From an uncultured Eubacteriales bacterium (GTDB lineage Bacteria; Bacillota; Clostridia; Christensenellales; Borkfalkiaceae), in NCBI GenBank assembly GCA_902465495.1, contig CABQND010000063.1:1-8913 (forward strand): a stretch of 8,913 bases of DNA, written 5' to 3'. Below are positions 1-6,415 of this stretch, one piece after another (the first letter of the stretch is position 1; every line of letters begins with the position of its first letter). The position numbers and the translations under genes were made by a program. The notes below the pieces were generated by a model. That model saw only the letters and a program-made list of their open reading frames with translations, was not told the origin of the DNA and did no database searches.

Positions 1-2
1 TG

Positions 3-1733
3 GGGTATTTTTTGGACCGCGATTTTACAAAAATTGCGCGCGAACTTCCCAGAATGGGGTACAGTAACAGCGGCGGAGAAGGCATCGTGGAACTGACCGA
101 TTATCTGGTAAAATGGTGCGAGGCGGGCGAGAGCTACAGTACCGGAAGGTGGTGCATTGTCTTTTTCGGTGAGCAAGACTCCTACAAGCAAGATTATTGG
201 GTGTCACATGCGGCGACGATCAACATATTGAACACCGCGGAGAATATTGAGCGGTTTGCCGATAAAAATCGGGAATGGCAGGGGATCCCGGGGATAGAAG
301 CGGTTCCTTTAAACGGGGGAGGGACTCGCCTGTGGACGTGTTGGATCACGGGAGCAAATAAAGAGCCGTCCGTAGGGAACTATTGCCTGTATTCCTTCAG
401 CGATGACGGCGGCAATACCTGGATGCGCGCTTTTGCGATCGCATTCGATGAAAGCGTGACCGATTCAAGGGCTTTCGACCCGAGTCTGTTTTATGACGGA
501 GAAGGAAATCTTTGGCTGTGGTGGAACCAAACGAATTATTCGAGCGGCGATAAATTTGTCGGGATATGGAACGCAAAGATCTCCAATCCGGGGATATCGA
601 TCAACGGGTCGGAAGATCTGTCGAAGTTTGAAATATCTCCTGCCGAACGTGTTTGCGACGGCTTAAAGATGAATAAGCCGACGATACTTTCAAGCGGAGA
701 ATGGGCATTCTTTTCGCACAATTTTGCGCGGCAGGGATATACAGAGATGTATGTGTCTTCCGATCGCGGAGAGACATGGACGAAAAAGAGCGAGATGTAT
801 GTGCCGAACGCATTGTTTGCCAACGAAACGGCGTTTGCGGAAACGCTACGTGACGGTAAGACGGTATACATGGCGATCAACCGAACCAACGACAGTTATA
901 ACCTTGCGGTTTCCTATTCGTACGATCAGGGCGAAACGTGGACGAATGGCGTAGAATGGGATATTCTCGGCGCATCATCGCGGCCGATGCTGAAAACGCT
1001 GGAAAGCGGGAACGTTATATACATTCAACATTATAATACTTCCGCGCGCAGCATGATGAGTATTTGGCTTAGCGAAGACGGCGGCGTTACATGGCCGCAT
1101 TGCATGATCCTCGATGCGCGCAGCGGCGTGTCTTATCCGGATGTCACGGTCGATGCGCAAGGGAATATTTATGTCACTTGGGATCACGATCGTTACGGCG
1201 ATAAAGAGATACTGATGGCGGAACTGACGGAAGAAGAACTTCTTGCCGTCGACGGGACAGTCCGTATGAACGAAGGCAGGATCCGGACAATTTCTGCTTT
1301 GGGCGTTGTCAGAGCGACGACGCTGTTTGTCGGCGATTCATACACGGATACAAGATTCTGGACTTCTTTTTATGATCAGATGGCGCCTGTGGGCGGGGAG
1401 ACGATCGGAATTTCCGGCAGTCATTCGGATCTGTGGCTCGGGAAAGTCTGGGAAATCGCCCGCTATGCACCGGAAAACATAGTCATACATATCGGCGTAA
1501 ACGATATAGACGGCGGAGAAAGCGGAGAGGACTGCGGAACAGCAATTGTGATGTTGCTGAAACGTCTTTGCCGCGCTTTACCGGATGCAAATATCTTTTA
1601 TGTTGCGATCTGCAATAATACCTGCGGCATTGATGCGGCGTCCGAATATGGCACGCCCGAAATGCTCGGTTGGACAGCCGGTGTTTATCTGTATTTAATA
1701 AATGAATCTAAATATAATGCTGAATTAAAATAA
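3..1733 (+). CDS. Sialidase-like (BNR/Asp-box) protein with truncated C-terminal SGNH hydrolase domain, 5' partial
   Basis: The frame is open to the left edge; the first possible start, a TTG at 12, has no ribosome binding site, so the true N-terminus lies outside. Counting from nt 12, four Asp boxes (S-x-D-x-G-x-T-W) occur near residues 130, 249, 303 and 354: SDDGGNTW, SSDRGETW, SYDQGETW and SEDGGVTW. These mark a six-bladed propeller of the exo-sialidase type, expected to act on sialic-acid or related glycans outside the cell. From about residue 437 an SGNH/GDSL esterase domain follows: block I is GDS (Ser443) and block III is GVND (N497). The terminal D-x-x-H block that supplies the catalytic His is absent. 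The protein ends in an unrelated-looking tail (GVYLYLINESKYNAELK). The esterase is therefore probably dead and the gene 3'-truncated. The sialidase assignment is by Asp boxes and overall pattern; the substrate is unknown. Confidence 0.8.
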   Translation, partial: GYFLDRDFTKIARELPRMGYSNSGGEGIVELTDYLVKWCEAGESYSTGRWCIVFFGEQDSYKQDYWVSHAATINILNTAENIERFADKNREWQGIPGIEAVPLNGGGTRLWTCWITGANKEPSVGNYCLYSFSDDGGNTWMRAFAIAFDESVTDSRAFDPSLFYDGEGNLWLWWNQTNYSSGDKFVGIWNAKISNPGISINGSEDLSKFEISPAERVCDGLKMNKPTILSSGEWAFFSHNFARQGYTEMYVSSDRGETWTKKSEMYVPNALFANETAFAETLRDGKTVYMAINRTNDSYNLAVSYSYDQGETWTNGVEWDILGASSRPMLKTLESGNVIYIQHYNTSARSMMSIWLSEDGGVTWPHCMILDARSGVSYPDVTVDAQGNIYVTWDHDRYGDKEILMAELTEEELLAVDGTVRMNEGRIRTISALGVVRATTLFVGDSYTDTRFWTSFYDQMAPVGGETIGISGSHSDLWLGKVWEIARYAPENIVIHIGVNDIDGGESGEDCGTAIVMLLKRLCRALPDANIFYVAICNNTCGIDAASEYGTPEMLGWTAGVYLYLINESKYNAELK

Positions 1734-1843
1734 ACGATGAATTATGTTTTATAAATGTCAGCCGTCGGAAAAGGATTTTGAACAGCTTAGCGGAATAAGT
1801 TGGGGGAAATTCAGACGTCAGATAAGTTTATCAAAGTAAATAT

Positions 1844-1894
1844 AAGCGCACGGTATAGAAAGTCATTACGGCTTTTTGTACCGTGCGCTTTTTT
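1844..1894 (+). terminator. Intrinsic terminator hairpin upstream of the sigma-like gene
   Basis: A perfect 12-bp stem (AAGCGCACGGTA at 1844-1855 with TACCGTGCGCTT at 1879-1890) with a 23-nt loop is followed by a T-run. It could end transcription from the truncated sialidase. It could also act as an attenuator if the promoter of the sigma-like gene lies upstream of it. Confidence 0.75.
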
Positions 1895-1913
1895 ATTTAT
1901 ATACATTCGTGCA

Positions 1914-1954
1914 CCTCCTGTTTTATTTTTGACTTTCAAAAATCAAGCAGGAGG
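1914..1954 (+). promoter_or_regulatory. Hairpin sequestering the ribosome binding site of the sigma-like gene
   Basis: CCTCCTG (1914-1920) pairs with CAGGAGG (1948-1954), and the pairing continues through the T-rich and A-rich inner arms (1921-1932 with 1936-1947) to a CTT loop. This gives 18 pairs, one of them a T-G wobble, and one mismatch over 19 positions. The whole AGGAGG Shine-Dalgarno (1949-1954) of the GTG start at 1964 lies in the 3' arm. When folded, the hairpin should block ribosome loading. This is direct from sequence; regulation by it is inferred. Confidence 0.75.
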
Positions 1955-1963
1955 ATAAAAGCG

Positions 1964-2467
1964 GTGAAATTAGAGCCGAAAAAGATATTTGTTTTGCAAG
2001 ACGGAAAGTATATTGAACTTTCTTATCAGGAGTTTCAAAAAATAGACGTGAAAGAGAGGGTGCTCCTTCCTTTGTACGGAATGCTCATGGAAGTGAGCAA
2101 AGAGGTTTATAAAGATTTTTACCGACATAAGCGCCGGCAAAAGTACATAGACGAGCGTGCGGCAAAAATGGGCGAGGTATCCTATCATGCATTGATGACG
2201 GACGAAACGAACGGAGAGGAGATACTCAAAGATCCTGCCGAGGGCGTAGACTTGCAGGCGGAGAAACATATCGAAATGGAGGAGCTTCGCAAAGCTCTTT
2301 TTTTATTGCCAAAAAATGATTATGAATTGCTCCATGCACTGTATTTTGAAGAAAAAACGGAAAGGGAACTTGCTGCGAAATACGGTATTTCGCAGACCGC
2401 CGTACATAAGCGGAAAACTTGGATGCTTACAAGACTTAAAAAAATTTTAGAAAAAATTAAATTTTAG
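1964..2467 (+). CDS. Sigma-70-like regulator of a mobile element
   Basis: This is a 167-aa protein. I chose the GTG start at 1964, which has AGGAGG at 1949-1954 with 9-nt spacing, over the upstream in-frame ATG at 1883. Starting there would translate the terminator T-run and the hairpin. The C-terminus (about residues 131-167: TERELAAKYGISQTAVHKRK followed by a basic helix) is a sigma-70 region 4-type helix-turn-helix. The middle (YRHKRRQKYIDERAAKMGEV, with SYHALMTDETNGEEIL close behind) resembles the sigma-like proteins of Tn916-type and other Firmicutes conjugative elements. No region 2 core is obvious, so it may be a transcriptional activator rather than a full sigma factor. It is the first gene of a probable three-gene operon. 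Its ribosome binding site is locked in a long hairpin, which suggests translational control. Confidence 0.8.
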   Translation: MKLEPKKIFVLQDGKYIELSYQEFQKIDVKERVLLPLYGMLMEVSKEVYKDFYRHKRRQKYIDERAAKMGEVSYHALMTDETNGEEILKDPAEGVDLQAEKHIEMEELRKALFLLPKNDYELLHALYFEEKTERELAAKYGISQTAVHKRKTWMLTRLKKILEKIKF

Positions 2468-2547
2468 GGTTATCAAAGGCTTTGTTTTTCGGCATGAATA
2501 GTGAAAGGGCAAAGAGCTCCCATTAAATTTCGAGAGGTTTACAGAAA

Positions 2548-2841
2548 ATGGAATCACTTGCAGAGGTGCGCGAAGATCTGCGGGACATTCGCTACTATTA
2601 TGCGCACAAAGAAATGTTTGACAAGACAGTCGATGTGACAGGCGAACATGAACTTATCCGAAAGGCCAAGCGGTACAATGCGGCGATGTGTACGGCACCG
2701 CCGCGGTTGTTCGAGGTTTATATTGGTCTGTATGTATACAATCATACCCAGGAATCGCTTTCGGAAACGCTGTGTTATTCGCCGGAGCATGTGCAGAGGC
2801 AAAATAAAAAATTGCTATTGTATTTACAGAAAAAAGTATAA
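2548..2841 (+). CDS. Small helix-turn-helix-like accessory protein
   Basis: This is a 97-aa protein starting at ATG 2548, with a GAGAGG motif at 2532-2537. The N-terminal half is charged and helical (EVREDLRDIRYYYAHKEMFD). The C-terminal part (FEVYIGLYVYNHTQESLSET, then CYSPEHVQRQNKKLL) has the pattern of a sigma region 4-type HTH: about 20 residues of helix, a turn, then a Gln/Lys-rich recognition-like helix. It follows the sigma-like gene by 80 nt on the same strand. Similar short proteins accompany sigma-like genes in clostridial conjugative elements, but I cannot name the family. A DNA-binding role is an inference from the HTH-like pattern. Confidence 0.65.
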   Translation: MESLAEVREDLRDIRYYYAHKEMFDKTVDVTGEHELIRKAKRYNAAMCTAPPRLFEVYIGLYVYNHTQESLSETLCYSPEHVQRQNKKLLLYLQKKV

Positions 2842-2851
2842 GGAGATAAAA

Positions 2852-3100
2852 ATGAAAAACCAGATACCGGAGTATTTGACAAAAGCAGACAATGTATATC
2901 GCACGCGAGATTATATTGTCATTCAGCGTATAAGCATTGTTCGTGAAGGGTTGGAAGATCCCGAGTCCATCAGCCGAGATGTATACGTCAGGCGTACGCG
3001 GCAGAGGGATGCAGAATATGAGGCAATCGGTTGCAAACGCCGGAATATTGACGGTAAACGCTTGCCTACGACCTTGCAGACGCGAAGATATATAGAATAA
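2852..3100 (+). CDS. Hypothetical 82-aa basic protein, operon-linked
   Basis: The start at ATG 2852 is fixed by AGGAG at 2841-2845, 6 nt upstream, which overlaps the TAA of the preceding gene (2839-2841). The two are therefore very likely transcribed and translated as a unit. A longer in-frame reading from 2648 overlaps the preceding gene and is rejected. The product is rich in Arg and Tyr (for example YVRRTRQRD and GCKRRNIDGKR), with no membrane segment and a single cysteine in its C-terminal half. I do not recognise a domain. It is the last gene of the 1964-3100 operon; about 220 nt of non-coding sequence follows. Confidence 0.6.
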   Translation: MKNQIPEYLTKADNVYRTRDYIVIQRISIVREGLEDPESISRDVYVRRTRQRDAEYEAIGCKRRNIDGKRLPTTLQTRRYIE

Positions 3101-3247
3101 TTAGAGGCGGTCAAGCGGAATACGGACGGATAAAAGCAGTGATTTACGGAAGAACAAGGGCCCGTTTTTTAGTAACACTCATGGCGGAACGCCGAGAAAA
3201 CCGAACCCACTACCATATAAACAATTTCATATTTATATTTTCGCTTA

Positions 3248-3297
3248 GCTAACGGCAACACGGGCAAAAGGCTGTGCTAACGGCGATACGGGCAAAA
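3248..3297 (+). repeat. Pair of 22-nt direct repeats (iteron- or operator-like)
   Basis: Positions 3248-3269 and 3276-3297 are 22-nt copies differing at two positions, each beginning GCTAACGGC and ending ACGGGCAAAA, with a 28-nt period. They sit just upstream of the ribosome binding site of the gene at 3324 and about 470 nt upstream of the replication initiator. They could be an operator or origin iterons. Confidence 0.7.
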
Positions 3298-3323
3298 CAA
3301 TTTTTAACGGAGGAACAGCAATC

Positions 3324-3689
3324 ATGCCGGATAAGGCAAACAATAATCAGAATGTGGCTAATAAGCCGAGCAAGTATCAGAGGGACGGGCGGTGGTTCAA
3401 GCCCCGCGTTCGCGCACAAGGGTACGCGGCAGAGCGGAAAGCAGGCGTGCATCAGCGCGGGGAGAAGGAAGGGCAGGAGTTGACAGAATACGAAAAGGGG
3501 CTGCGCTCTGGGTATCTTTTGTCGCAAAATGACAATGCCGGTCAGTTCAAATACGGAAAGGCGCGGGATGCTGGTTTCCCGAAAGATGAAGCCGGAGAAC
3601 TGTCGAAAAAACGTTGGAAGGAAATTAAGCCGATCATCGCAAAGAAACGGAAGGATAAAGGAGGAGATAAAGAAGACGACGCCGCATAA
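3324..3689 (+). CDS. Small basic accessory protein of the mobile element, function unknown
   Basis: This is a 121-aa protein starting at ATG 3324, preceded by GGAGGA (3309-3314) with 9-nt spacing. It is highly charged: a polar N-terminus (PDKANNNQNVANKPSKYQRD), a central conserved-looking block (GQELTEYEKGLRSGYLLSQ then FKYGKARDAGF), and a Lys/Asp-rich tail. There is no membrane segment, cysteine pair or recognisable catalytic motif. I recall this type of protein beside rolling-circle Rep genes in clostridial elements, but I cannot assign a function. It lies directly upstream of the replication initiator on the same strand, separated by a hairpin at 3698-3732. A DNA-binding or nucleoprotein role is only a guess from the charge. 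Confidence 0.65.
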   Translation: MPDKANNNQNVANKPSKYQRDGRWFKPRVRAQGYAAERKAGVHQRGEKEGQELTEYEKGLRSGYLLSQNDNAGQFKYGKARDAGFPKDEAGELSKKRWKEIKPIIAKKRKDKGGDKEDDAA

Positions 3690-3697
3690 GGGAAAAA

Positions 3698-3732
3698 CTA
3701 TAAAGCCGGGAGGTTTTCTTTCGGCTTTATAG
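3698..3732 (-). terminator. 11-bp hairpin between the small accessory gene and rep
   Basis: CTATAAAGCCG (3698-3708) is the perfect complement of CGGCTTTATAG (3722-3732), with a 13-nt loop. The A-run at 3693-3697 makes it a terminator-like structure with U5 only on the minus strand. On the plus strand it has no U-run, so there it would be a structured leader before rep. No minus-strand gene leading into it is visible. Confidence 0.5.
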
Positions 3733-3768
3733 GCATACAAAAAACAGACCGACAAGGAGGTGATGCCG

Positions 3769-4843
3769 ATGCCGTTTGCAAAGTGTAAGGTGTATTCAGA
3801 CGGTAGCCATTACATAGCTATCCCGCCCAAACCGCAGAAACCGCGGCCGAAGAAGGGCGCGAAAGTCAAAAAGGAGGCTCCCGATCTGGAAGAGCTGGAC
3901 GATGATGAAGCGGAGGGCTGCCCATTCGATAAGCCTGCGCAGCCCGTGCAGTCCGTCCAGTTGAGCCTGTTCGACGGCGAAAAGAATGATGATAAACAAG
4001 GCGAATCGGAAGAGAACGGTTCAAAAAACGAGCAGGCGTGCGAGGAAAACGAGGAACAAACGAAAGATACACCTTCGCGGAAAGACTTGTTTGATACGCT
4101 CTATAAAAAGTATATTTTCGAGCCGAAAGCAAAGCGGCGTAAAATATTATGCAAGGAATTGCGCCCGTATTGCAAGGACGATTCCGAAACGGAACTGTTT
4201 GTGGAGCTGAATCTGCGTCGCAAACAAAAAAATCTCATAGCCCGCCGTATCCGAATGACGCGGAAGGTAAATTTACAGGCATTCAACTATTTCGTGACGT
4301 TGACCTATGATAGTGCAATCCATACGGAGGATAGTTTCCGAAAAAAACTCCGCACGACGCTATCGCACTTTTGCGACAGGAAAAATTGGCGGTATATTGG
4401 CGTATGGGAGCGTTCGCCCGAAAAGAAGCGGCTGCATTTTCACGGAATCTTTTATATTCCGGAGGGAACGCTGTCGGGAGAGATGGAGGATATAAACAGC
4501 TTCAATTTTACGACGCGAAGGCGTCAGATTACAAAACAGAACTCGTTTTTTGCCAAACGGTTCGGGAGGAACGATTTTGAGAAGATAGAGGACAAGAACC
4601 GCCTCGGCGACGCGCTGGCGTTATATCATGAAATACATCGAAAAGAGCGGGGAGAAGATTGTATACTCGCGCGGTCTGGCACAGTTTTTTATATCGGACG
4701 TTATGGACGAGGATATCATCTGTCCGATGGGAGAGGAATATCAAAAGCTCCTTTTGGCGGACGACTTCGGCTGCTGGAATGAGGGGGAGTACATAGGGCA
4801 GGTAAGCAGGGAAACGATCACAAAGATGCCCAAAGCGAATTAA
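3769..4843 (+). pseudogene. Rolling-circle (HUH) replication initiator, frameshifted at the catalytic tyrosine motif
   Basis: Of the clustered starts (GTG 3760, ATG 3763, ATG 3769) I chose 3769, because AAGGAGG (3754-3760) is then 8 nt away. The N-terminus is MPFAKCKVYSDGSHYIAIP, followed by a disordered acidic linker (about residues 40-105) containing QLSLF (64-68), a consensus beta-clamp-binding peptide. The HUH nuclease motifs follow: motif I FVTLTYD (about 174-180) and motif II LHFHGI (His223, His225). Motif III should be the nicking tyrosine. In this frame the protein becomes nonsense after GDALA and stops at 4782. Skipping one T at 4621 gives YIMKYIEK with Y-x-x-K motifs and continues to 4843, for a 357-aa protein. 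A single-base insertion in the TT at 4621-4622 explains this. Rep would nick and initiate rolling-circle replication of the excised element. As read, the gene lacks its nicking residue. A sequencing error is possible. Confidence 0.8.
4628..4843 (+). CDS. Out-of-frame C-terminal part of the replication initiator
   Basis: This is the +1 frame continuation of the initiator. It contains MKYIEKSGEKIVYSRGL and the C-terminal region that belongs with the upstream HUH motifs. An internal ATG at 4628 exists but has no good ribosome binding site. Independent expression is unlikely, and it is best read as the second half of a broken gene. It ends 26 nt before the -35 box of the toxin-antitoxin promoter. 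Confidence 0.6.
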   Translation: MKYIEKSGEKIVYSRGLAQFFISDVMDEDIICPMGEEYQKLLLADDFGCWNEGEYIGQVSRETITKMPKAN

Positions 4844-4869
4844 ATTTTTGTGAAATTTGTATATTTGTA

Positions 4870-4898
4870 TTGCATTTGTGCGGACAATGGTGTATAAT
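4870..4898 (+). promoter_or_regulatory. SigA-type promoter of the toxin-antitoxin operon
   Basis: TTGCAT (4870-4875) lies 17 nt from a perfect TATAAT (4893-4898), and the antitoxin start is 42 nt downstream of the -10 box. The sequence AATGGTGTA occurs at 4886-4894 and again at 4899-4907, so a 9-nt direct repeat with a 13-nt period straddles the -10 box. This is a plausible operator for the ribbon-helix-helix antitoxin. Confidence 0.8.
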
Positions 4899-4939
4899 AA
4901 TGGTGTAAAAAGAAAATGTAAAGTTCAGGAGGTATTGTC

Positions 4940-5242
4940 ATGGCGAAGTCAGCGAATCTGTACGCGAGGATAGAACCGGAAGTAAAGGAGCAGGCGGAAA
5001 CGATTCTCAGTGAATTGGGTATTCCTGCGTCCAGCGCAATCAATATGTTTTACAAGCAGGTAATATTGCAGCACGGGCTGCCGTTTGAAGTGAAATTGCC
5101 GCAGCACCCTTTGGATATAGGAAGCATGACGGAATCACAGCTCGATCAGGAGTTGGAGAAAGGATATGCGGATATGAGGGAGGGGCGTGTAGTAGCGGCA
5201 AAACAGGCGTTTTCGGATATCCGCAGGAGTTATAAGGCATGA
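4940..5242 (+). CDS. RelB/DinJ-family antitoxin
   Basis: This is a 100-aa protein starting at ATG 4940, with AGGAGG at 4927-4932. The N-terminus (SANLYARIEPEVKEQAETIL, then ELGIPASSAINMFYKQVI) matches the ribbon-helix-helix DNA-binding domain of the RelB/DinJ family, about residues 4-48. The C-terminal half (residues 50-100) is acidic and variable, as expected for the toxin-wrapping tail. It should neutralise the toxin encoded next to it and repress its own promoter. The stop overlaps the toxin start (ATGA, 5239-5242), giving translational coupling. The gene is intact and full-length for the family. Elements keep such modules for stability, so it may still hold this otherwise damaged island in place. 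Confidence 0.9.
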   Translation: MAKSANLYARIEPEVKEQAETILSELGIPASSAINMFYKQVILQHGLPFEVKLPQHPLDIGSMTESQLDQELEKGYADMREGRVVAAKQAFSDIRRSYKA

Positions 5243-5583
5243 AATACGAGGTGATGATGACTTCACAGGCGGTCGCGGATTTGCGAACCGTCTTTGAGTA
5301 CATAGCATATGAGCTATTGGCCGGGCAGACAGCCTTGAATCAGTTGGATCGTCTGGAAAAGGCGATTGAGGGATTGGAGGAGATGCCAGAGCGGCATCAT
5401 GTGTACGAAAAAGAGCCGTGGAAAAGTCGCAACCTTCGGGTAATGCCGGTAGATAATTACCTCGTGTTTTATATCGCGGAAAAGGAAGAAAAACGGGTAA
5501 CGGTAATTCGCATCATGTACGGGAGACGGGATATAGAGACGCAACTGAAAGCGCATACTCCAGACAAGGACAGCGACAAGTAA
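5239..5583 (+). CDS. RelE/ParE-superfamily toxin
   Basis: This is a 114-aa protein starting at ATG 5239, overlapping the antitoxin stop. It has the RelE/ParE fold pattern: an N-terminal strand (KYEVMMTSQAVADL), two helices (about residues 15-55), and a strand-rich C-terminal half with SRNLRVMPVDNYLVFYIAEK and VTVIRIMYGRRDIETQL. Basic residues sit at the positions typical of this superfamily. Partners of DinJ-type antitoxins are usually ribosome-dependent mRNA endonucleases such as YafQ. ParE-type gyrase inhibitors share the fold, so the exact target cannot be decided from sequence alone. The full expected length is present with no frameshift. The gene is followed by a GC-rich hairpin and T-run, a probable operon terminator. 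Confidence 0.88.
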   Translation: MKYEVMMTSQAVADLRTVFEYIAYELLAGQTALNQLDRLEKAIEGLEEMPERHHVYEKEPWKSRNLRVMPVDNYLVFYIAEKEEKRVTVIRIMYGRRDIETQLKAHTPDKDSDK

Positions 5584-5645
5584 GGCGGCGAAGGACAAAC
5601 CATAGAAGACGATATAAAAACAAAAATCAGCGCGACGGTATGCGC

Positions 5646-5697
5646 GGGGCGTACGCCAAGCGGTTCAGCGCTCCCAACCTAATCCGCCCCATTTTTT
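5646..5697 (+). terminator. Possible terminator of the toxin-antitoxin operon
   Basis: GGGGCG (5646-5651) can pair with CGCCCC (5685-5690), and a T-run (5692-5697) follows. The loop is long (33 nt) and contains the palindrome GGCGTACGCC, so the structure may be more complex. The 15-mer CCAAGCGGTTCAGCG (5656-5670) in this loop recurs at 8203-8217. Confidence 0.45.
5656..5670. repeat. 15-nt dispersed repeat, copy 1
   Basis: CCAAGCGGTTCAGCG here is identical to 8203-8217, where it forms the loop and inner arm of a hairpin. Both copies lie in GC-rich non-coding sequence. Confidence 0.7.
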
Positions 5698-5764
5698 AAG
5701 GCAATATCAGGTGATTTCAAGTAAAATAATGAACATTTTACAGGGAAATGTATACATCGGCTAG

Positions 5765-6415
5765 TCAGGTGCCGATATACATCTGATACTTCTGTCTGAT
5801 ACGCAGTTTTCTGTATTTAACGCCGAAAATCGTGATTCCGAGAGCCAAAGCGGCTGCGGATTGGGTCATGCCGTTGAGATAGCAGTTGAGCGTCTCCAGT
5901 TCGGCTTCGGTCAAATTCATAGCGGCAAGAATGGCATCCGCCTTGCTGTAATCGGTTTGTTTGGCTTCAAAGCAGTTGATCGGATCAACCGGATGCGCTT
6001 TGTAATCGGAAAAATCTATTTCTTTTGTTCTTGCGATCTTTCTTCTGTATTTGACAATGTAAGAGTCAACGATATTGTAGCAAGCGTGTTTTATGGTCAC
6101 GTTTTTACGTCTTGCAGTGTCTCCGTAAATTTCGGATACGAGTTTCCCTTTGAATTGCCAGAGAAAGCATATGGCTGTCTGTGCGCAGTCATACCCTTCG
6201 GATAAGATGTAACCGGGTTCGTTCATGTGATGAAAGTCTTTAAGAAGACCTATATAGAGATTCTCTACGGTTTTGAAATCGAAAGTCATTGCGGTGCGTA
6301 AAGCCTGCAGGGCGATCATCTCACCCATGAGAGAAACATTTTGTTCGGAAATAGGTTCGGCAAAGAGTTCGCCTTCGTTTTGGTATTTACCGTGAGAACG
6401 TTTTGTAACCAGCAT
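5765..6415 (-). CDS. Sigma-70-like regulator, 216 aa
   Basis: The start is the ATG at 6415, with GGAGG (6425-6429) 9 nt upstream; the open frame upstream to 6469 is leader. The C-terminal 51 residues (about 166-216: MNLTEAELETLNCYLNGMTQ, then AAALALGITIFGVKYRKLRI) form a sigma region 4/LuxR-like helix-turn-helix: a Gln-Ser-Ala-Ala helix, a turn at LGI, and a Lys/Arg recognition helix. The middle (GYDCAQTAICFLWQFKGKLV) and the linker rich in charged residues resemble sigma-like proteins of clostridial plasmids and conjugative elements. I cannot name the subfamily. It is a probable activator of element genes. It stands alone, behind a 250-300-nt structured leader with an internal terminator and a ribosome binding site that can pair with an upstream ACCTCCG. 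It is convergent with the toxin-antitoxin operon. Confidence 0.7.
   Translation of the reverse strand: MLVTKRSHGKYQNEGELFAEPISEQNVSLMGEMIALQALRTAMTFDFKTVENLYIGLLKDFHHMNEPGYILSEGYDCAQTAICFLWQFKGKLVSEIYGDTARRKNVTIKHACYNIVDSYIVKYRRKIARTKEIDFSDYKAHPVDPINCFEAKQTDYSKADAILAAMNLTEAELETLNCYLNGMTQSAAALALGITIFGVKYRKLRIRQKYQMYIGT

Noticed and set aside
1883..1963. Extended N-terminus of the sigma-like gene from ATG 1883
   Set aside because: It would translate the terminator tail and the hairpin; a GTG with an ideal Shine-Dalgarno lies at 1964.
2648..2851. Long in-frame extension of the 82-aa gene
   Set aside because: It overlaps the better supported gene 2548-2841; the ATG at 2852 has a well-placed ribosome binding site.
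4818..4853. TCACAAA/TTTGTGA stem at the end of rep as terminator
   Set aside because: Only 7 A/T-rich pairs with a 22-nt loop, and no U-run.
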